Assembly (NCBI GenBank): GCA_013298595.1
Contig: JAAFIG010000008.1
Coordinates: 93,259-157,258, forward strand
From: Deinococcales bacterium
GTDB taxonomy: Bacteria; Deinococcota; Deinococci; Deinococcales; JAAFIG01
Direction of reading: 5' to 3'
Length of the DNA: 64,000 bases
Shown here: one piece after another, positions 55,741-64,000 of the stretch
Numbering within the stretch: the stretch's first letter is position 1
Layout: each line of letters starts with the position of its first letter
Position numbers and translations under genes: made by a program
Notes under the pieces: model-generated
What the model was told of the DNA's origin: nothing
Seen by the model: only the letters and a program-made list of their open reading frames with translations
Database searches by the model: none

Positions 55741-57528
55741 ATGCAGGAATTTCGTAATATCGCCATTATCGCCCACGTAGACCACGGTAAAACAACTTTG
55801 GTGGATGGGTTACTTAAACAAACGCATACTTTCCGCGATAATCAAGCTGTGGCTGATCGCGTTATGGATTCCAATGCCTTAGAACGTGAACGTGGCATTA
55901 CCATTTTGGCTAAGAACACAGCTGTCGAGTACCACGGAATTAAAATTAACATCATGGATACACCTGGTCACGCCGATTTCGGTGGTGAAGTTGAACGTGT
56001 GCTTGGCATGGTGGATGGTTGTTTGTTGTTGGTGGATGCTTCCGAAGGTCCGATGCCACAAACTCGCTTTGTGTTGAAAAAAGCCCTCGAGCTTGGTTTG
56101 CGCCCAATTGTTGTGATTAATAAAATTGATCGTAAAGATCAGCGCATTACCGAAGTGGTGAATTTAACCTTTGATCTGATGGCAAGTTTAGAAGCTACCG
56201 ACGAACAACTTGATTTCCCAATTATTTATGCGATTGCCAGAGAAGGTAAAGCCTTTAAGGATTTAGAATCCCCTAAAGAAGATTTAGACGAATTGCTCGA
56301 GTTAATTGTTAAGCATGTTCCACCACCCAGCATCGAAATTGATAAGCCGTTTCAAATGCTGGTGACCAATTTGGATTACTCGGATTACTTGGGTCGTATT
56401 GCTATTGGTCGTGTGCGTCGCGGTAAGGTTAAACGCAATGAGTACGTCATGCTGATGCACAAAGATGGTACAAAAAGCAAAGCCAAAGTCTCACAAGTTT
56501 TTACCCACATGGGTTTAGCCCGTATCGATGTCGAAGAAGTCTACGCTGGTGATGTTGTGGCAATTGCTGGTCTCGAGGATGTTGGTGTGGGCGAAACGGT
56601 TGCCGATTTTGCCGATCCTGAAGCTTTGCCAGTGCTGACAGTGGATGAGCCAACTGTTTCGATGACGTTCGGTCCGAATACCAGCCCATTTGCTGGTAAA
56701 GAAGGTAAGTACGTAACAACTCGTCACATTCGGGATCGTTTGTTCAAAGAAGCTATGACCAACGTGGCGTTGCGTGTCGAGGAAGACAGCACCGACGAAT
56801 ACAAAGTTTCTGGTCGTGGTGAGTTGCACCTTTCTATTTTGATTGAAACCATGCGCCGTGAAGGGTACGAAATGCAGGTTTCGACCCCGCAAGTGATTAC
56901 CAGAGAAATTGATGGCAAAACCCATGAGCCTTACGAACACTTAGTGATTGATGTTCCCGAAGGTAAAATGGGTGGCGTTATGGAAACCCTCGGTAGTCGC
57001 CGTGGCGAAATGCTAAACATGGATAACCAAAATGGGCGAATGAGACTCGAGTATAAAATCCCAGCCCGCAGTTTGTTTGGTTTCCGCACCCAATTCCTCA
57101 GTATGACCCAAGGCGAAGGCATCATGAACCACGTATTTGATGGCTACGCCCCAATGGCAGGCGACATCAAAACCCGTCTCAATGGTTCTTTGGTGGCAAT
57201 GGAAGCTGGTCAAACATTTCCTTACGCCATTTGGAAACTCGAGGATCGCGGTAAGTTCTTTATCGAACCTGGTATCGAGGTATATGTTGGCATGATCGTT
57301 GGTGCTCACAGCAGTGCCAAGGATTTAAACGTCAATGTCTGCAAATCCAAGAAACTGACCAACATGCGAACCAGCGGAGCGGACGACGCAACTACCCTGA
57401 CCCCAGTCTCGCCAATGAGTCTCGAGGAAGCACTCGAATACATCTCCGATGATGAATTGGTTGAAGTTACCCCAAAGAGCATCCGTTTGCGTAAGCGGGT
57501 TCTCGAGCCGAATCAACGCAAGATTTAA
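55741..57528 (+). CDS. typA: GTP-binding protein TypA/BipA
   Basis: A 595-aa ribosome-binding translational GTPase related to EF-G. The start ATG 55741 has GAGG 6 nt upstream; the longer frame is not conserved. G-motifs [26 protein letters not shown] and NKIDR; effector sequence RERGITI; then EF-G-like domains II, III and V and the TypA C-domain. Full length. Followed by a strong terminator. Confidence 0.97.
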   Translation: MQEFRNIAIIAHVDHGKTTLVDGLLKQTHTFRDNQAVADRVMDSNALERERGITILAKNTAVEYHGIKINIMDTPGHADFGGEVERVLGMVDGCLLLVDASEGPMPQTRFVLKKALELGLRPIVVINKIDRKDQRITEVVNLTFDLMASLEATDEQLDFPIIYAIAREGKAFKDLESPKEDLDELLELIVKHVPPPSIEIDKPFQMLVTNLDYSDYLGRIAIGRVRRGKVKRNEYVMLMHKDGTKSKAKVSQVFTHMGLARIDVEEVYAGDVVAIAGLEDVGVGETVADFADPEALPVLTVDEPTVSMTFGPNTSPFAGKEGKYVTTRHIRDRLFKEAMTNVALRVEEDSTDEYKVSGRGELHLSILIETMRREGYEMQVSTPQVITREIDGKTHEPYEHLVIDVPEGKMGGVMETLGSRRGEMLNMDNQNGRMRLEYKIPARSLFGFRTQFLSMTQGEGIMNHVFDGYAPMAGDIKTRLNGSLVAMEAGQTFPYAIWKLEDRGKFFIEPGIEVYVGMIVGAHSSAKDLNVNVCKSKKLTNMRTSGADDATTLTPVSPMSLEEALEYISDDELVEVTPKSIRLRKRVLEPNQRKI

Positions 57529-57544
57529 GGTATTTAAGCATCTT

Positions 57545-57567
57545 ATCCCCTCGAGTCTCGAGGGGAT
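57545..57567 (+). terminator. Terminator built from two CTCGAG sites
   Basis: ATCCCCTCGAG and CTCGAGGGGAT are exact reverse complements with one base between, followed by TTTTTC. The arms are the iterated palindrome itself extended by CCCC/GGGG. Ends typA. Confidence 0.9.
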
Positions 57568-57649
57568 TTTTCTTGTCCTGTTGCATCGTAGCCTTGACTA
57601 AGCCAGTTCTCGTATTGGCTCGAAGTTGCAAACCCCATAAGCTGTTGGT

Positions 57650-57952
57650 ATGGGCTGGGCTTCGATGCTAATTCTCAAACTTCAAGCAGGTGAAACAGTC
57701 CAGTTTCGTCCTCGAGGGCATTCGATGCGGGGTAAAATCGAATCTAAACAACTGTGTACTGTCGAACCTGTTGACCCTGATTCGTTGGCAGTCGGCGATA
57801 TTGTGCTGTGTAAAGTTTCTGGGAATCAGTATTTGCATTTGGTTTTAGCAATAGACGCTGGGCGGTTTCAGATTGGCAATAATCGGGGCGGAGTTAACGG
57901 GTGGATTGGGCGCAACGGGATTTATGGTCGTTTGACTCGAGTCGAAAATTAG
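57650..57952 (+). CDS. S24/S26 signal-peptidase-like protein
   Basis: A 100-aa protein. A TTGGCT-N17-TAAGCT promoter (57615-57643) ends 6 nt before ATG 57650. It has the Ser motif GHSMRGKI, like the SM motif of S24/S26 peptidases, and a VGDIVLCKV strand where the Lys of the Ser-Lys dyad is expected. No membrane anchor or DNA-binding domain, so a stand-alone S24-like domain. A peptidase role is inferred only from fold motifs. Confidence 0.65.
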   Translation: MGWASMLILKLQAGETVQFRPRGHSMRGKIESKQLCTVEPVDPDSLAVGDIVLCKVSGNQYLHLVLAIDAGRFQIGNNRGGVNGWIGRNGIYGRLTRVEN

Positions 57953-58059
57953 CTCGAGTTTAGTGTGTTTTACAGCTTTTCCACACTTGACCTTTCCGTT
58001 TTTGGTTTTCGTGTGCTACCCTACCCGCAATTGTTGGTTTGAATTGAAGGGGAATTACT

Positions 58060-60945
58060 TTGAGTACACTTGTGATTGTTGAATCGCCTGCGAAGGCAAA
58101 AACCATTGGGAAATTCCTTGGACGTGGGTATATTGTCGAATCGAGTTATGGGCATATTCGGGATTTACCTAAAGGTGCGGATGAAGTCCCTGCTAAGTTC
58201 AAAGGTGAGTCTTGGGCGCGTTTGGGTTTAAACATCGATGCAGGTTTTGAACCTTTGTACATTGTTTCTGCTGATAAACGAGCGCAAGTGGCAAAATTGC
58301 GAAGCCTTGCTAAGGATGCTGATGAAATTTTTCTGGCAACCGATGAGGACCGCGAAGGTGAAGCGATTGCTTGGCATTTATTTGACGAGTTAAAACCAAA
58401 AGTGCCAGTCAAACGCATGGTTTTCCATGAAATTACCAAAGAAGCCATTGACCATGCGATTTCGCATCCACGCAGCATTAACCAAAATATGGTGCAAGCC
58501 CAAGAAACACGGCGAGCCTTAGATCGTTTGTATGGCTACGAAGTTTCACCTGTGTTGTGGAAAAAAGTCAAACCCAAACTCAGTGCTGGACGAGTGCAAT
58601 CTGTAGCAACTCGTTTAATTGTCGAACGTGAACGTGAACGTATGGCATTTATCTCGAGTAGCTGGTGGGATATCGAAGCGCAATTTAGCACACCAAAAAA
58701 CGAATCTTTTCCAGCCATTCTCTACGAACTCGAGGGGAAGCGTTTAGCACTTGGTAAGGACTTTGACTCGAGTGGCAAGTTTACAGGCGAAGGCAAAGTG
58801 GTGCGTTTATCCGAAGCCGAAGCTCGAGCTTTGGCAAGCGGTTTACGCGGTGTGCCGTTTACTGTGCTTGGTACAGAAGAAAAGCCATTTACGCAACGTC
58901 CTTATGCCCCTTTTATTACCAGTACCTTGCAACAAGAGGGTGTGCGTAAGCTTGGTTTTGATTCAAAACGCACCATGCGAGCCGCTCAGAGCCTCTACGA
59001 GAATGGTTACATCACCTATATGCGTACTGACAGCACAAACCTTTCTAAAGAAGCTTTAAGCGCGGCTCGAGCGCAAGTGGTGGATTTGTACGGACAAGAG
59101 TATTTACATCCAACGCCGCGCACTTACGAGAAAAAAGTCAAGAATGCCCAAGAAGCCCACGAAGCGATTCGTCCCGCTGGTGAGCGTTTTCGTACCCCTC
59201 AAGAAGTTAAAGCCGAATTAGGCAACGACGAATGGCGTTTATATGACCTTATCTGGAAACGCACCGTGGCTTCGCAAATGGCAGATGCCAGGGGTCGTAG
59301 GTTATCGGCTCGGATTGGTGGTACTGCCACAGATTCCCGCAAAGCCGTGTTTAATGCCACAGGTAAAGTTATCGATTTCGCAGGTTTTTTGCGGGCTTAT
59401 GTCGAAGGTTCAGACGACCCAGATGCAGCCCTCGAGGATAAAGAAGTGATGTTGCCCGCGCTTGCTACCAACGATCGAGTGCGCGACGATACCCTCAACC
59501 CTAAAGGGCATAACACGCAACCACCATCGCGGTTTACCGAAGCCAGCTTGATTCAAGGTCTCGAGGAACGCGGTATTGGCAGACCCAGTACCTACTCGAG
59601 CATCATTCAAACTGTGCAAGACCGAGGCTACGTTTTTAAGCGCGCTCAAGCCTTAATTCCAACGATTACTGGTTTTAGTGTGGTGCAATTACTCGAGCAG
59701 CATTTTGCAAAATTGGTCGATTATAGTTTTACTGCCCGAATGGAAGACGACCTTGACCATATTTCAATGGGTGAGCAAAAACGCATTCCTTATCTCGAGC
59801 GGTTTTACTCGAGCGAAGAGGGTTTGAAACAACAAATTGAAAGCCGTTTAGATACGATTGATGCCCGACAAGTCAGCACGATTTTTGTACCAGCTTTGGT
59901 GGATACAGGTATTTCGGTACGTTTAGCCAAATTTGGTCCAATTGTTGAATTTGAAGGCAAACTGGCAACCATTCCAGATGATCTTGCCCCAGACGAATTA
60001 AACCGTGAAAAAGCCGAGGAGCTGCTAACCAAACGCTCGAGTGAACAAGTGCTGGGTACAGACCCAGTGTCGGCTTTGCAAATTTATGCCAAAAATGGGC
60101 GTTTTGGTCCATATGTGCAACTTGGCGAGAACGGCGCAACAAATGTCAAAATGGCATCGCTTTTCCCAAACGATACTTTAGAAGATTTAACCTTGGAGCG
60201 GGCTTTATTATTGCTTTCTTTACCACGTCATGTTGGCGATTTAGACGGCGAGGAAGTCTGGGGTTACAATGGTAAATTTGGTCCATACTTGAAAAAAGGC
60301 AAAGACTCGAGAAGCCTTGGCAAACACGATGAGCTTTTTACAGTGGATATTGCCCAAGCCAAAGCCATTTTCGAGCAACCAAAAACTCGAGGTCGTGGCA
60401 CTCCCAAAGACCCTGTGCAAATTTTTGAGTACACCGACCGTTTACCAATTAAATTACTCGATGGACGCTTTGGTTTATACCTCTCGGATGGCGAATTAAA
60501 TGCGTACTTGCGCCGCGAAGATAACGCCCAAACCTTAGATGCCGATGCGGTTCGTAGCATTTTTGAAGAACGTGGTAAGCCACCAAAATCCAAAGCCAAA
60601 CCAGCTAAAGCCTCGAGTGGCAAAGCTGCTGGTAAAAATACTGCGACGGCAAAACGGGCTGTGACTAGCAAAGCCTCAAGTAAAAAAACCACAACCAAGA
60701 AAAAACCTGCTGCCAAAGCCAAAGCTGATGCTCCTGCTAAAGAAAAACCATCGTGGGAATCGCTCGAGCCGTTTACCAAGGATTTTGATCCAACTACTGC
60801 TCAGCTTTTGAAACTGATTAACGGTGATCGAATTCCAATGGCAACAGCGGCTGCCCAATTGCGAATCAGCTCCGAAGATGCAATGAGCCGTTATCGTGCC
60901 AGCAATTTTAAGTTGTATAACTTGTACCGAAAATCTAAAGTCTAA
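58060..60945 (+). CDS. topA: DNA topoisomerase I
   Basis: A 961-aa type IA topoisomerase relaxing negative supercoils. Start TTG 58060 behind GAAGGGG. TOPRIM domain with ESPAKAKTI and TDEDREGEAIAWH; active Tyr in YITYMRTDS near residue 320; strand-passage motifs RPSTYSSII. After about 620, no Cys4 zinc fingers but TopA C-terminal repeat motifs (NGRFGPYVQLG, YNGKFGPYLKKG, LDGRFGLYLSDG). A Lys/Ala-rich linker (about 840-895) precedes a final small helical domain. Confidence 0.96.
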   Translation: MSTLVIVESPAKAKTIGKFLGRGYIVESSYGHIRDLPKGADEVPAKFKGESWARLGLNIDAGFEPLYIVSADKRAQVAKLRSLAKDADEIFLATDEDREGEAIAWHLFDELKPKVPVKRMVFHEITKEAIDHAISHPRSINQNMVQAQETRRALDRLYGYEVSPVLWKKVKPKLSAGRVQSVATRLIVERERERMAFISSSWWDIEAQFSTPKNESFPAILYELEGKRLALGKDFDSSGKFTGEGKVVRLSEAEARALASGLRGVPFTVLGTEEKPFTQRPYAPFITSTLQQEGVRKLGFDSKRTMRAAQSLYENGYITYMRTDSTNLSKEALSAARAQVVDLYGQEYLHPTPRTYEKKVKNAQEAHEAIRPAGERFRTPQEVKAELGNDEWRLYDLIWKRTVASQMADARGRRLSARIGGTATDSRKAVFNATGKVIDFAGFLRAYVEGSDDPDAALEDKEVMLPALATNDRVRDDTLNPKGHNTQPPSRFTEASLIQGLEERGIGRPSTYSSIIQTVQDRGYVFKRAQALIPTITGFSVVQLLEQHFAKLVDYSFTARMEDDLDHISMGEQKRIPYLERFYSSEEGLKQQIESRLDTIDARQVSTIFVPALVDTGISVRLAKFGPIVEFEGKLATIPDDLAPDELNREKAEELLTKRSSEQVLGTDPVSALQIYAKNGRFGPYVQLGENGATNVKMASLFPNDTLEDLTLERALLLLSLPRHVGDLDGEEVWGYNGKFGPYLKKGKDSRSLGKHDELFTVDIAQAKAIFEQPKTRGRGTPKDPVQIFEYTDRLPIKLLDGRFGLYLSDGELNAYLRREDNAQTLDADAVRSIFEERGKPPKSKAKPAKASSGKAAGKNTATAKRAVTSKASSKKTTTKKKPAAKAKADAPAKEKPSWESLEPFTKDFDPTTAQLLKLINGDRIPMATAAAQLRISSEDAMSRYRASNFKLYNLYRKSKV

Positions 60946-60950
60946 ATATC

Positions 60951-60979
60951 AATCGGGCGAGCCAAATTCTCGCCCGATT
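60951..60979. terminator. Terminator after topA
   Basis: AATCGGGCGAG (60951-60961) and CTCGCCCGATT (60969-60979) form an 11-bp stem with a 7-nt loop, followed by TTTG. Likely rho-independent. Confidence 0.82.
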
Positions 60980-60988
60980 TTGATTTCA

Positions 60989-61157
60989 GGGCAACCGCAA
61001 AGTTGGAAAAATCGTTTATTGGTGTGAGACCCCCTCATTGTTGTGCAGGGCGATCACAAGGATCGCTCCTACAGGACGTTATTTGAACTTCATGTTCGCC
61101 AAGTTTGCAATAGCAAATGCTTTGGAATTTCCCCCAATAAGGACTTTGCGGTTGCCC
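60989..61157. repeat. MITE-like element with 15-bp terminal inverted repeats
   Basis: GGGCAACCGCAAAGT (60989-61003) and its exact reverse complement (61143-61157) bound about 169 bp without a gene. The 14-mer CCCGATTTTGATTT lies beside both ends (60973-60986 and 61156-61169). Inside is a smaller palindrome GCGATC-acaag-GATCGC (61050-61066). It looks like a non-autonomous element or intergenic repeat; the outer direct repeat overlaps one inverted repeat by 2 bp, so a clean target duplication is not proven. Confidence 0.5.
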
Positions 61158-61203
61158 CGATTTTGATTTTGTTGTTCAAACGTATGGATAAAGACCTGTG
61201 TCG

Positions 61204-62349
61204 TTAGATCAAAGCCCCAATACGCCGCACAGCTTCGTTGATTTGCTCGAGACTACACGCATAGGATAATCGCACTTTGCCAAAGGCTCTGAAATCTGTC
61301 CCTGGAACAACAGCCACTTTGGCTTGCTCGAGAATGATTTTGGCAGCTTCGGTTTCGTCTGAGTGGATACGGCTGGTGTCGGCTAAAACATAGAATGCGC
61401 CATCGGGCGTTGGTGTTGGGCAGCCAATACTATTTAAACCTGCCACGATGGTATTGCGCCGCTCAAGAAAGGCTTGGCGGGCACTTTCAATATAGGCTCG
61501 AGTGTCGTTCAGAGCTGCGATGGTTGCCCACTGAGCGATGCTGTTAGCACTGCTGGTGGTTTGTCCTTGGATGGCATCCATAGCTTTAATCACATGGGTC
61601 GGTGCAGCTGCGAATCCGATGCGCCAGCCTGTCATGCTGTAGGCTTTGCTTGCACCATTAATCGTAATAACGCGTTCTGGATTAAATGTACCAGCACTGA
61701 TTGGCAGTGCACCTGTGTAAGTAATATGTTCGTACATTTCGTCGGTCATGACCCAAAGATCGTGTTGCTCGGCGAGTTTCATGATTCCAGCGATGGTATC
61801 GTTACTATAAACAACTCCAGATGGATTACTCGGGCTATTAATAATGATCATTTTGGTTTTATTGGTAATAGCTGCCTCGAGTTGCGCGAGGTCTAATTGA
61901 TAGCCTTTTGTTGCTTCGGTATCCACAAAAACAGGAATAGCCCCAAACATTTGCACCTGCTCGGGGTATGTCACCCAAAAAGGTGCTGGGATAATCACTT
62001 CATCACCTTGGTTCAGCAAAGCAAAACAGGCATTATACAAAGCTTGTTTGCCACCACCTGTAACCTGAATTTGGTTAATAGCATACTCGAGCTGATTTTC
62101 ACGCTTAAATTTTGCAGCTATCGCTTCGCGCAACTCTGGTACACCAAGGCTGGGCGTGTACTTGGTTTTACCCTGTGCTAATGCGTCTCGAGCCGCTTGT
62201 TTAATATGTTCGGGAGTATCAAAATCGGGTTCACCGACCGACATTGAAATGATATCCACACCAGCCCTTTTTAATTCCATGGCTCGAGCAGTGACGGCAA
62301 CGGTGCTCGAGGGTTTGAGTTGGGTACTGGCATGAGAAAGTGGTTTCAT
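61204..62349 (-). CDS. aspC: Aspartate/aromatic aminotransferase (class I)
   Basis: A 381-aa PLP enzyme exchanging amino groups between aspartate and 2-oxo acids. ATG 62349 is the start because TATAAT (62363-62358 minus) ends 8 nt before it and overlaps the upstream TTG. Motifs: SVGEPDFDTPEHI, PLP pocket TGGGKQALYN, NSPSNPSGVVY, DEMYEHITY, PLP Lys in GASKAYSMTGWRIG and the substrate Arg in VRLSYA. The sequence pattern is close to Thermus AspC. Confidence 0.93.
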   Translation of the reverse strand: MKPLSHASTQLKPSSTVAVTARAMELKRAGVDIISMSVGEPDFDTPEHIKQAARDALAQGKTKYTPSLGVPELREAIAAKFKRENQLEYAINQIQVTGGGKQALYNACFALLNQGDEVIIPAPFWVTYPEQVQMFGAIPVFVDTEATKGYQLDLAQLEAAITNKTKMIIINSPSNPSGVVYSNDTIAGIMKLAEQHDLWVMTDEMYEHITYTGALPISAGTFNPERVITINGASKAYSMTGWRIGFAAAPTHVIKAMDAIQGQTTSSANSIAQWATIAALNDTRAYIESARQAFLERRNTIVAGLNSIGCPTPTPDGAFYVLADTSRIHSDETEAAKIILEQAKVAVVPGTDFRAFGKVRLSYACSLEQINEAVRRIGALI

Positions 62350-62357
62350 TACGCTCA

Positions 62358-62363
62358 ATTATA
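62358..62363 (-). promoter_or_regulatory. -10 box TATAAT, leaderless start of aspC
   Basis: On the minus strand TATAAT lies 8 nt before ATG 62349, with TTGGGT 18 nt upstream as a weak -35. No Shine-Dalgarno. Confidence 0.6.
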
Positions 62364-62371
62364 AGCGAGGT

Positions 62372-63157
62372 TTATGGGTTCACCCAAAGTTTACCCGCTC
62401 CAAGTTCGTCTCGAGTTTTTTCTGGCAGAATGGTTTGTAAAAAACCAAGATAGTATTTAGCTTCGGTTAAATTATCGGTTTGTGTGTTGAGTACAAAGTA
62501 CTGGTGAGGTTTGAGAATATCAATACGGATCATATGATGCTTAATTGAAGACTTTCCAGCTGCTGAAAAAGCCAAGATTTGCTTGATGTTGGCAAATTGA
62601 AACAACTGTGTTTGGTCTTGTCCTTTCCAAGTTTTCCCGTTGACTGTCAATGTTTCTTCGGCAGTATCAAACACATAAGAAAGTGGCATAAATGGTGTTT
62701 TTTGCAAATTAAAAGCGAAATTATAAGCGATGCCCAGACCAATCAGTGTGCTGAGAACAAATATTAAAAGCTCTGCTTTTACATCCGAAAGGAATACGAT
62801 GAATGCAATAACAGAAAATCCTGCGAGAAAAATTCCAAAAACAACAAATAATCCCAGAAAAACTCGAGTTGCATAATACCCTCGAGCTTGGGCTTTAGCA
62901 TCTCGAGCATCAATAATCAGTTGTGTTTCGTTGCTTTTGACACGCCATAAGTACATGATTTTTTGGTCAAAATCACCACTGGGTAAGCTTAGGTGAATAA
63001 GCCAAAACATGATGCCAATACCAACAACGAACGGTATCATAAACCAAGGGAAATCCACTTTGTTTAAGGCTAAGCCCACCATTCCTAGTGCTGCAATCAA
63101 GCCAATGAGCACACATAGAAAAAGAGCAATTCCCTCACTGATTCGTGGTGGTTTCAT
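62372..63157 (-). CDS. Membrane protein of unknown function
   Basis: 261 aa with about four hydrophobic helices in two pairs (about 8-60 and 95-150) and a C-terminal cytosolic domain of about 100 residues with PH-like alternating strands (TWKGQDQTQLFQFANIKQIL, MIRIDILKPHQYFVL). Lies just upstream of aspC on the same strand but aspC has its own promoter. Not recognised. Confidence 0.65.
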   Translation of the reverse strand: MKPPRISEGIALFLCVLIGLIAALGMVGLALNKVDFPWFMIPFVVGIGIMFWLIHLSLPSGDFDQKIMYLWRVKSNETQLIIDARDAKAQARGYYATRVFLGLFVVFGIFLAGFSVIAFIVFLSDVKAELLIFVLSTLIGLGIAYNFAFNLQKTPFMPLSYVFDTAEETLTVNGKTWKGQDQTQLFQFANIKQILAFSAAGKSSIKHHMIRIDILKPHQYFVLNTQTDNLTEAKYYLGFLQTILPEKTRDELGAGKLWVNP

Positions 63158-63335
63158 ACTGGATCACTCGAGTTTGTTGCAAAAAATTGCATTTGTATTT
63201 AGTATAACTAAGTAAACCAACTTTGCGTATTCATAAGTATACTCGAGCTGATGAATGCACTTGTGGCTCCAGAGATTTCTGCTGAACTTTGGTAAACCAA
63301 TAGCAGCACAAAAACTAACAATGCTATGCTCAGCT

Positions 63336-63752
63336 ATGAAACAAATCATTGCTCATATTGCTTTGGTGGTTCGGGAATACGACGAAGCAATTGCTTTTTA
63401 CACGCAAAAACTGGGGTTTACACTACTCGAGGATACCTACCAACCTGAACAAGATAAACGTTGGGTAGTAATTGCACCCGCTCACTCAAGTGGGGTCACT
63501 ATTTTACTGGCTCGAGCTTCTACACCAGAGCAAGCTGCATTTATTGGTAACCAAGCTGGTGGACGGGTTTTCTTGTTTCTCGGTACCGATGATTTCTGGC
63601 GCGATTACCGTGCTATGCAAACCAAAGGTGTGGAATTTACTCGGGAACCAAAAACGCTTGAGTATGGCACAGTGGCTGTGTTTAAGGATTTATATGGCAA
63701 TTTATGGGATTTAATTGAGTATGCGCCTGAGCATCCAATGCGTTTGCGGTGA
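63336..63752 (+). CDS. VOC/glyoxalase family protein
   Basis: A 138-aa vicinal-oxygen-chelate protein with two beta-alpha-beta-beta-beta units. TATGCT (63325-63330) ends 5 nt before ATG 63336, so this and not the 63255 ATG is the start. Metal-site candidates are IAHIALVVREYDEAIAFY (His), DKRWVVI and DLYGNLWDLIEY (Glu). Substrate unknown. Confidence 0.85.
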   Translation: MKQIIAHIALVVREYDEAIAFYTQKLGFTLLEDTYQPEQDKRWVVIAPAHSSGVTILLARASTPEQAAFIGNQAGGRVFLFLGTDDFWRDYRAMQTKGVEFTREPKTLEYGTVAVFKDLYGNLWDLIEYAPEHPMRLR

Positions 63753-63766
63753 GTCAAGACAAAGTG

Positions 63767-64000
63767 TTACGCAAAGACATCAAATTCCTCGAGGATGGTT
63801 TCGAGTTCTTTGCGTCTCGAGGTGTCGCAGCGTTGGGCTGTGCCAATCACCAGTAAATGCGCTAGGCTCGACATTAACCCAGAAGCTCCGTATTGTTGAA
63901 TGGCTTGGGTTGGTACGCGAATCACTAAGTTTGCATGGGGTAGTAACGGTGCTGTGCCATTATCGGTAATCAGAATTAGGGTTGCGCCTCGAGCTTTTAA
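63767..64000 (-). CDS. SIS-domain protein, C-terminal part (partial at right edge)
   Basis: Open on the minus strand from the window edge to TAA at 63767-63769, 77 codons. The translation reads ARGATLILITDNGTAPLLPHANLVIRV, the strand-turn pattern of a sugar-isomerase (SIS) domain as found in RpiR/MurR-type regulators and phosphosugar isomerases; then a helix and acidic tail. The N-terminal domain lies outside the window, so regulator versus enzyme cannot be decided. Confidence 0.75.
   Translation of the reverse strand, partial: LKARGATLILITDNGTAPLLPHANLVIRVPTQAIQQYGASGLMSSLAHLLVIGTAQRCDTSRRKELETILEEFDVFA

Larger units (their letters stand above)
1..64000. repeat. CTCGAG highly iterated palindrome, window-wide
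   Basis: The palindrome CTCGAG recurs throughout the window. By eye I counted 7 in 1-2022, 15 in 12136-16793, 11 in 16800-19883 and about 16 in the first 2 kb of gltB, so roughly 3-8 per kb. Chance expectation at about 42% GC is near 0.16 per kb. It occurs as Leu-Glu (CTC GAG), as Ser-Ser or Ser-Arg (TCG AGN), as Arg in the third phase (NCT CGA G), and between genes, so selection or bias acts on DNA and not on protein. Flanking bases vary, so no longer core is obvious. It resembles HIP1 in cyanobacteria in behaviour only. Confidence 0.93.

Noticed and set aside
60264..60779. Antisense open frame in topA (171 codons)
   Set aside because: Complement of the Lys/Ala-rich topA tail; its hydrophobic look is a by-product of that composition.
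15..63990. tRNA, rRNA or CRISPR array
   Set aside because: Intergenic gaps were read for the T-loop pattern, rRNA-like stretches and regularly spaced repeats; none found. The 24-bp array at 33808 has no spacers.

Overview
The window is about 64 kb of moderately AT-rich bacterial chromosome, densely coded on both strands. No tRNA, rRNA or CRISPR array was seen. A low-GC member of the Deinococcota or a relative is my best guess. The pointers are a Thermus-like aspartate aminotransferase, a RicT/PSP1 protein, SufE, a DUF1802 protein, and many start codons that sit 5-9 nt behind a -10 hexamer with no Shine-Dalgarno (leaderless promoters, as described in Deinococcus). This is inference and not a firm identification. 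The strongest DNA-level signature is the hexanucleotide palindrome CTCGAG. It occurs several times per kb in all three codon phases and between genes, far above chance, like the HIP1 palindrome of cyanobacteria.

Region 1 (1-22.7 kb) is a cell-surface polysaccharide locus. It encodes GDP-mannose supply (partial ManC-like pyrophosphorylase), two GDP-mannose 4,6-dehydratases, a WbdD-like chain-terminating methyltransferase/kinase split from its coiled-coil ruler by one in-frame stop, a WbdA-like double glycosyltransferase, a protein joining a transposase-type HTH to a putative glycosyltransferase, and nonulosonic (sialic-type) acid genes (inositol-phosphatase-like, NeuB fusion, NeuA-like). It also encodes a Wzm/Wzt-type ABC exporter, a 1027-aa double glycosyltransferase, and convergent genes for an initiating sugar-phosphate transferase and two GT4 enzymes. 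The stretch 4.8-12.2 kb has almost no CTCGAG and looks recently acquired.

Region 2 (23-28.2 kb) holds a small tyrosine-phosphatase-like gene and glutamate synthase (gltB). Region 3 (28.2-31 kb) is a small accessory island: a VapB-like antitoxin gene with a truncated PIN toxin, an unrecognised zinc-ribbon protein overlapping a HEPN-like protein, and a second decayed antitoxin fragment. This pair is the best candidate for an undescribed system.

Region 4 (31-43.6 kb) is mostly housekeeping and transport: an MFS transporter, a secreted protein, SufE, a YehYXW-type osmoprotectant ABC transporter without its binding protein, DUF1802, Hsp33, FabI, MiaB, an Xaa-Pro peptidase and a Gfo/Idh/MocA oxidoreductase. 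Region 5 (43.6-49.6 kb) pairs a 944-aa BTAD/NB-ARC/TPR regulator with a divergent operon of a lipoprotein and three small proteins, two of them secreted. Region 6 (49.6-64 kb) carries RicT, a TetR/DoxX-like divergent pair with twin operators, thymidine kinase, a beta-helix lipoprotein, a metallophosphoesterase, a tRNA-dihydrouridine synthase, TypA, an S24/S26-like protein, topoisomerase I, the aminotransferase, a membrane protein, a VOC protein and the end of a SIS-domain protein.
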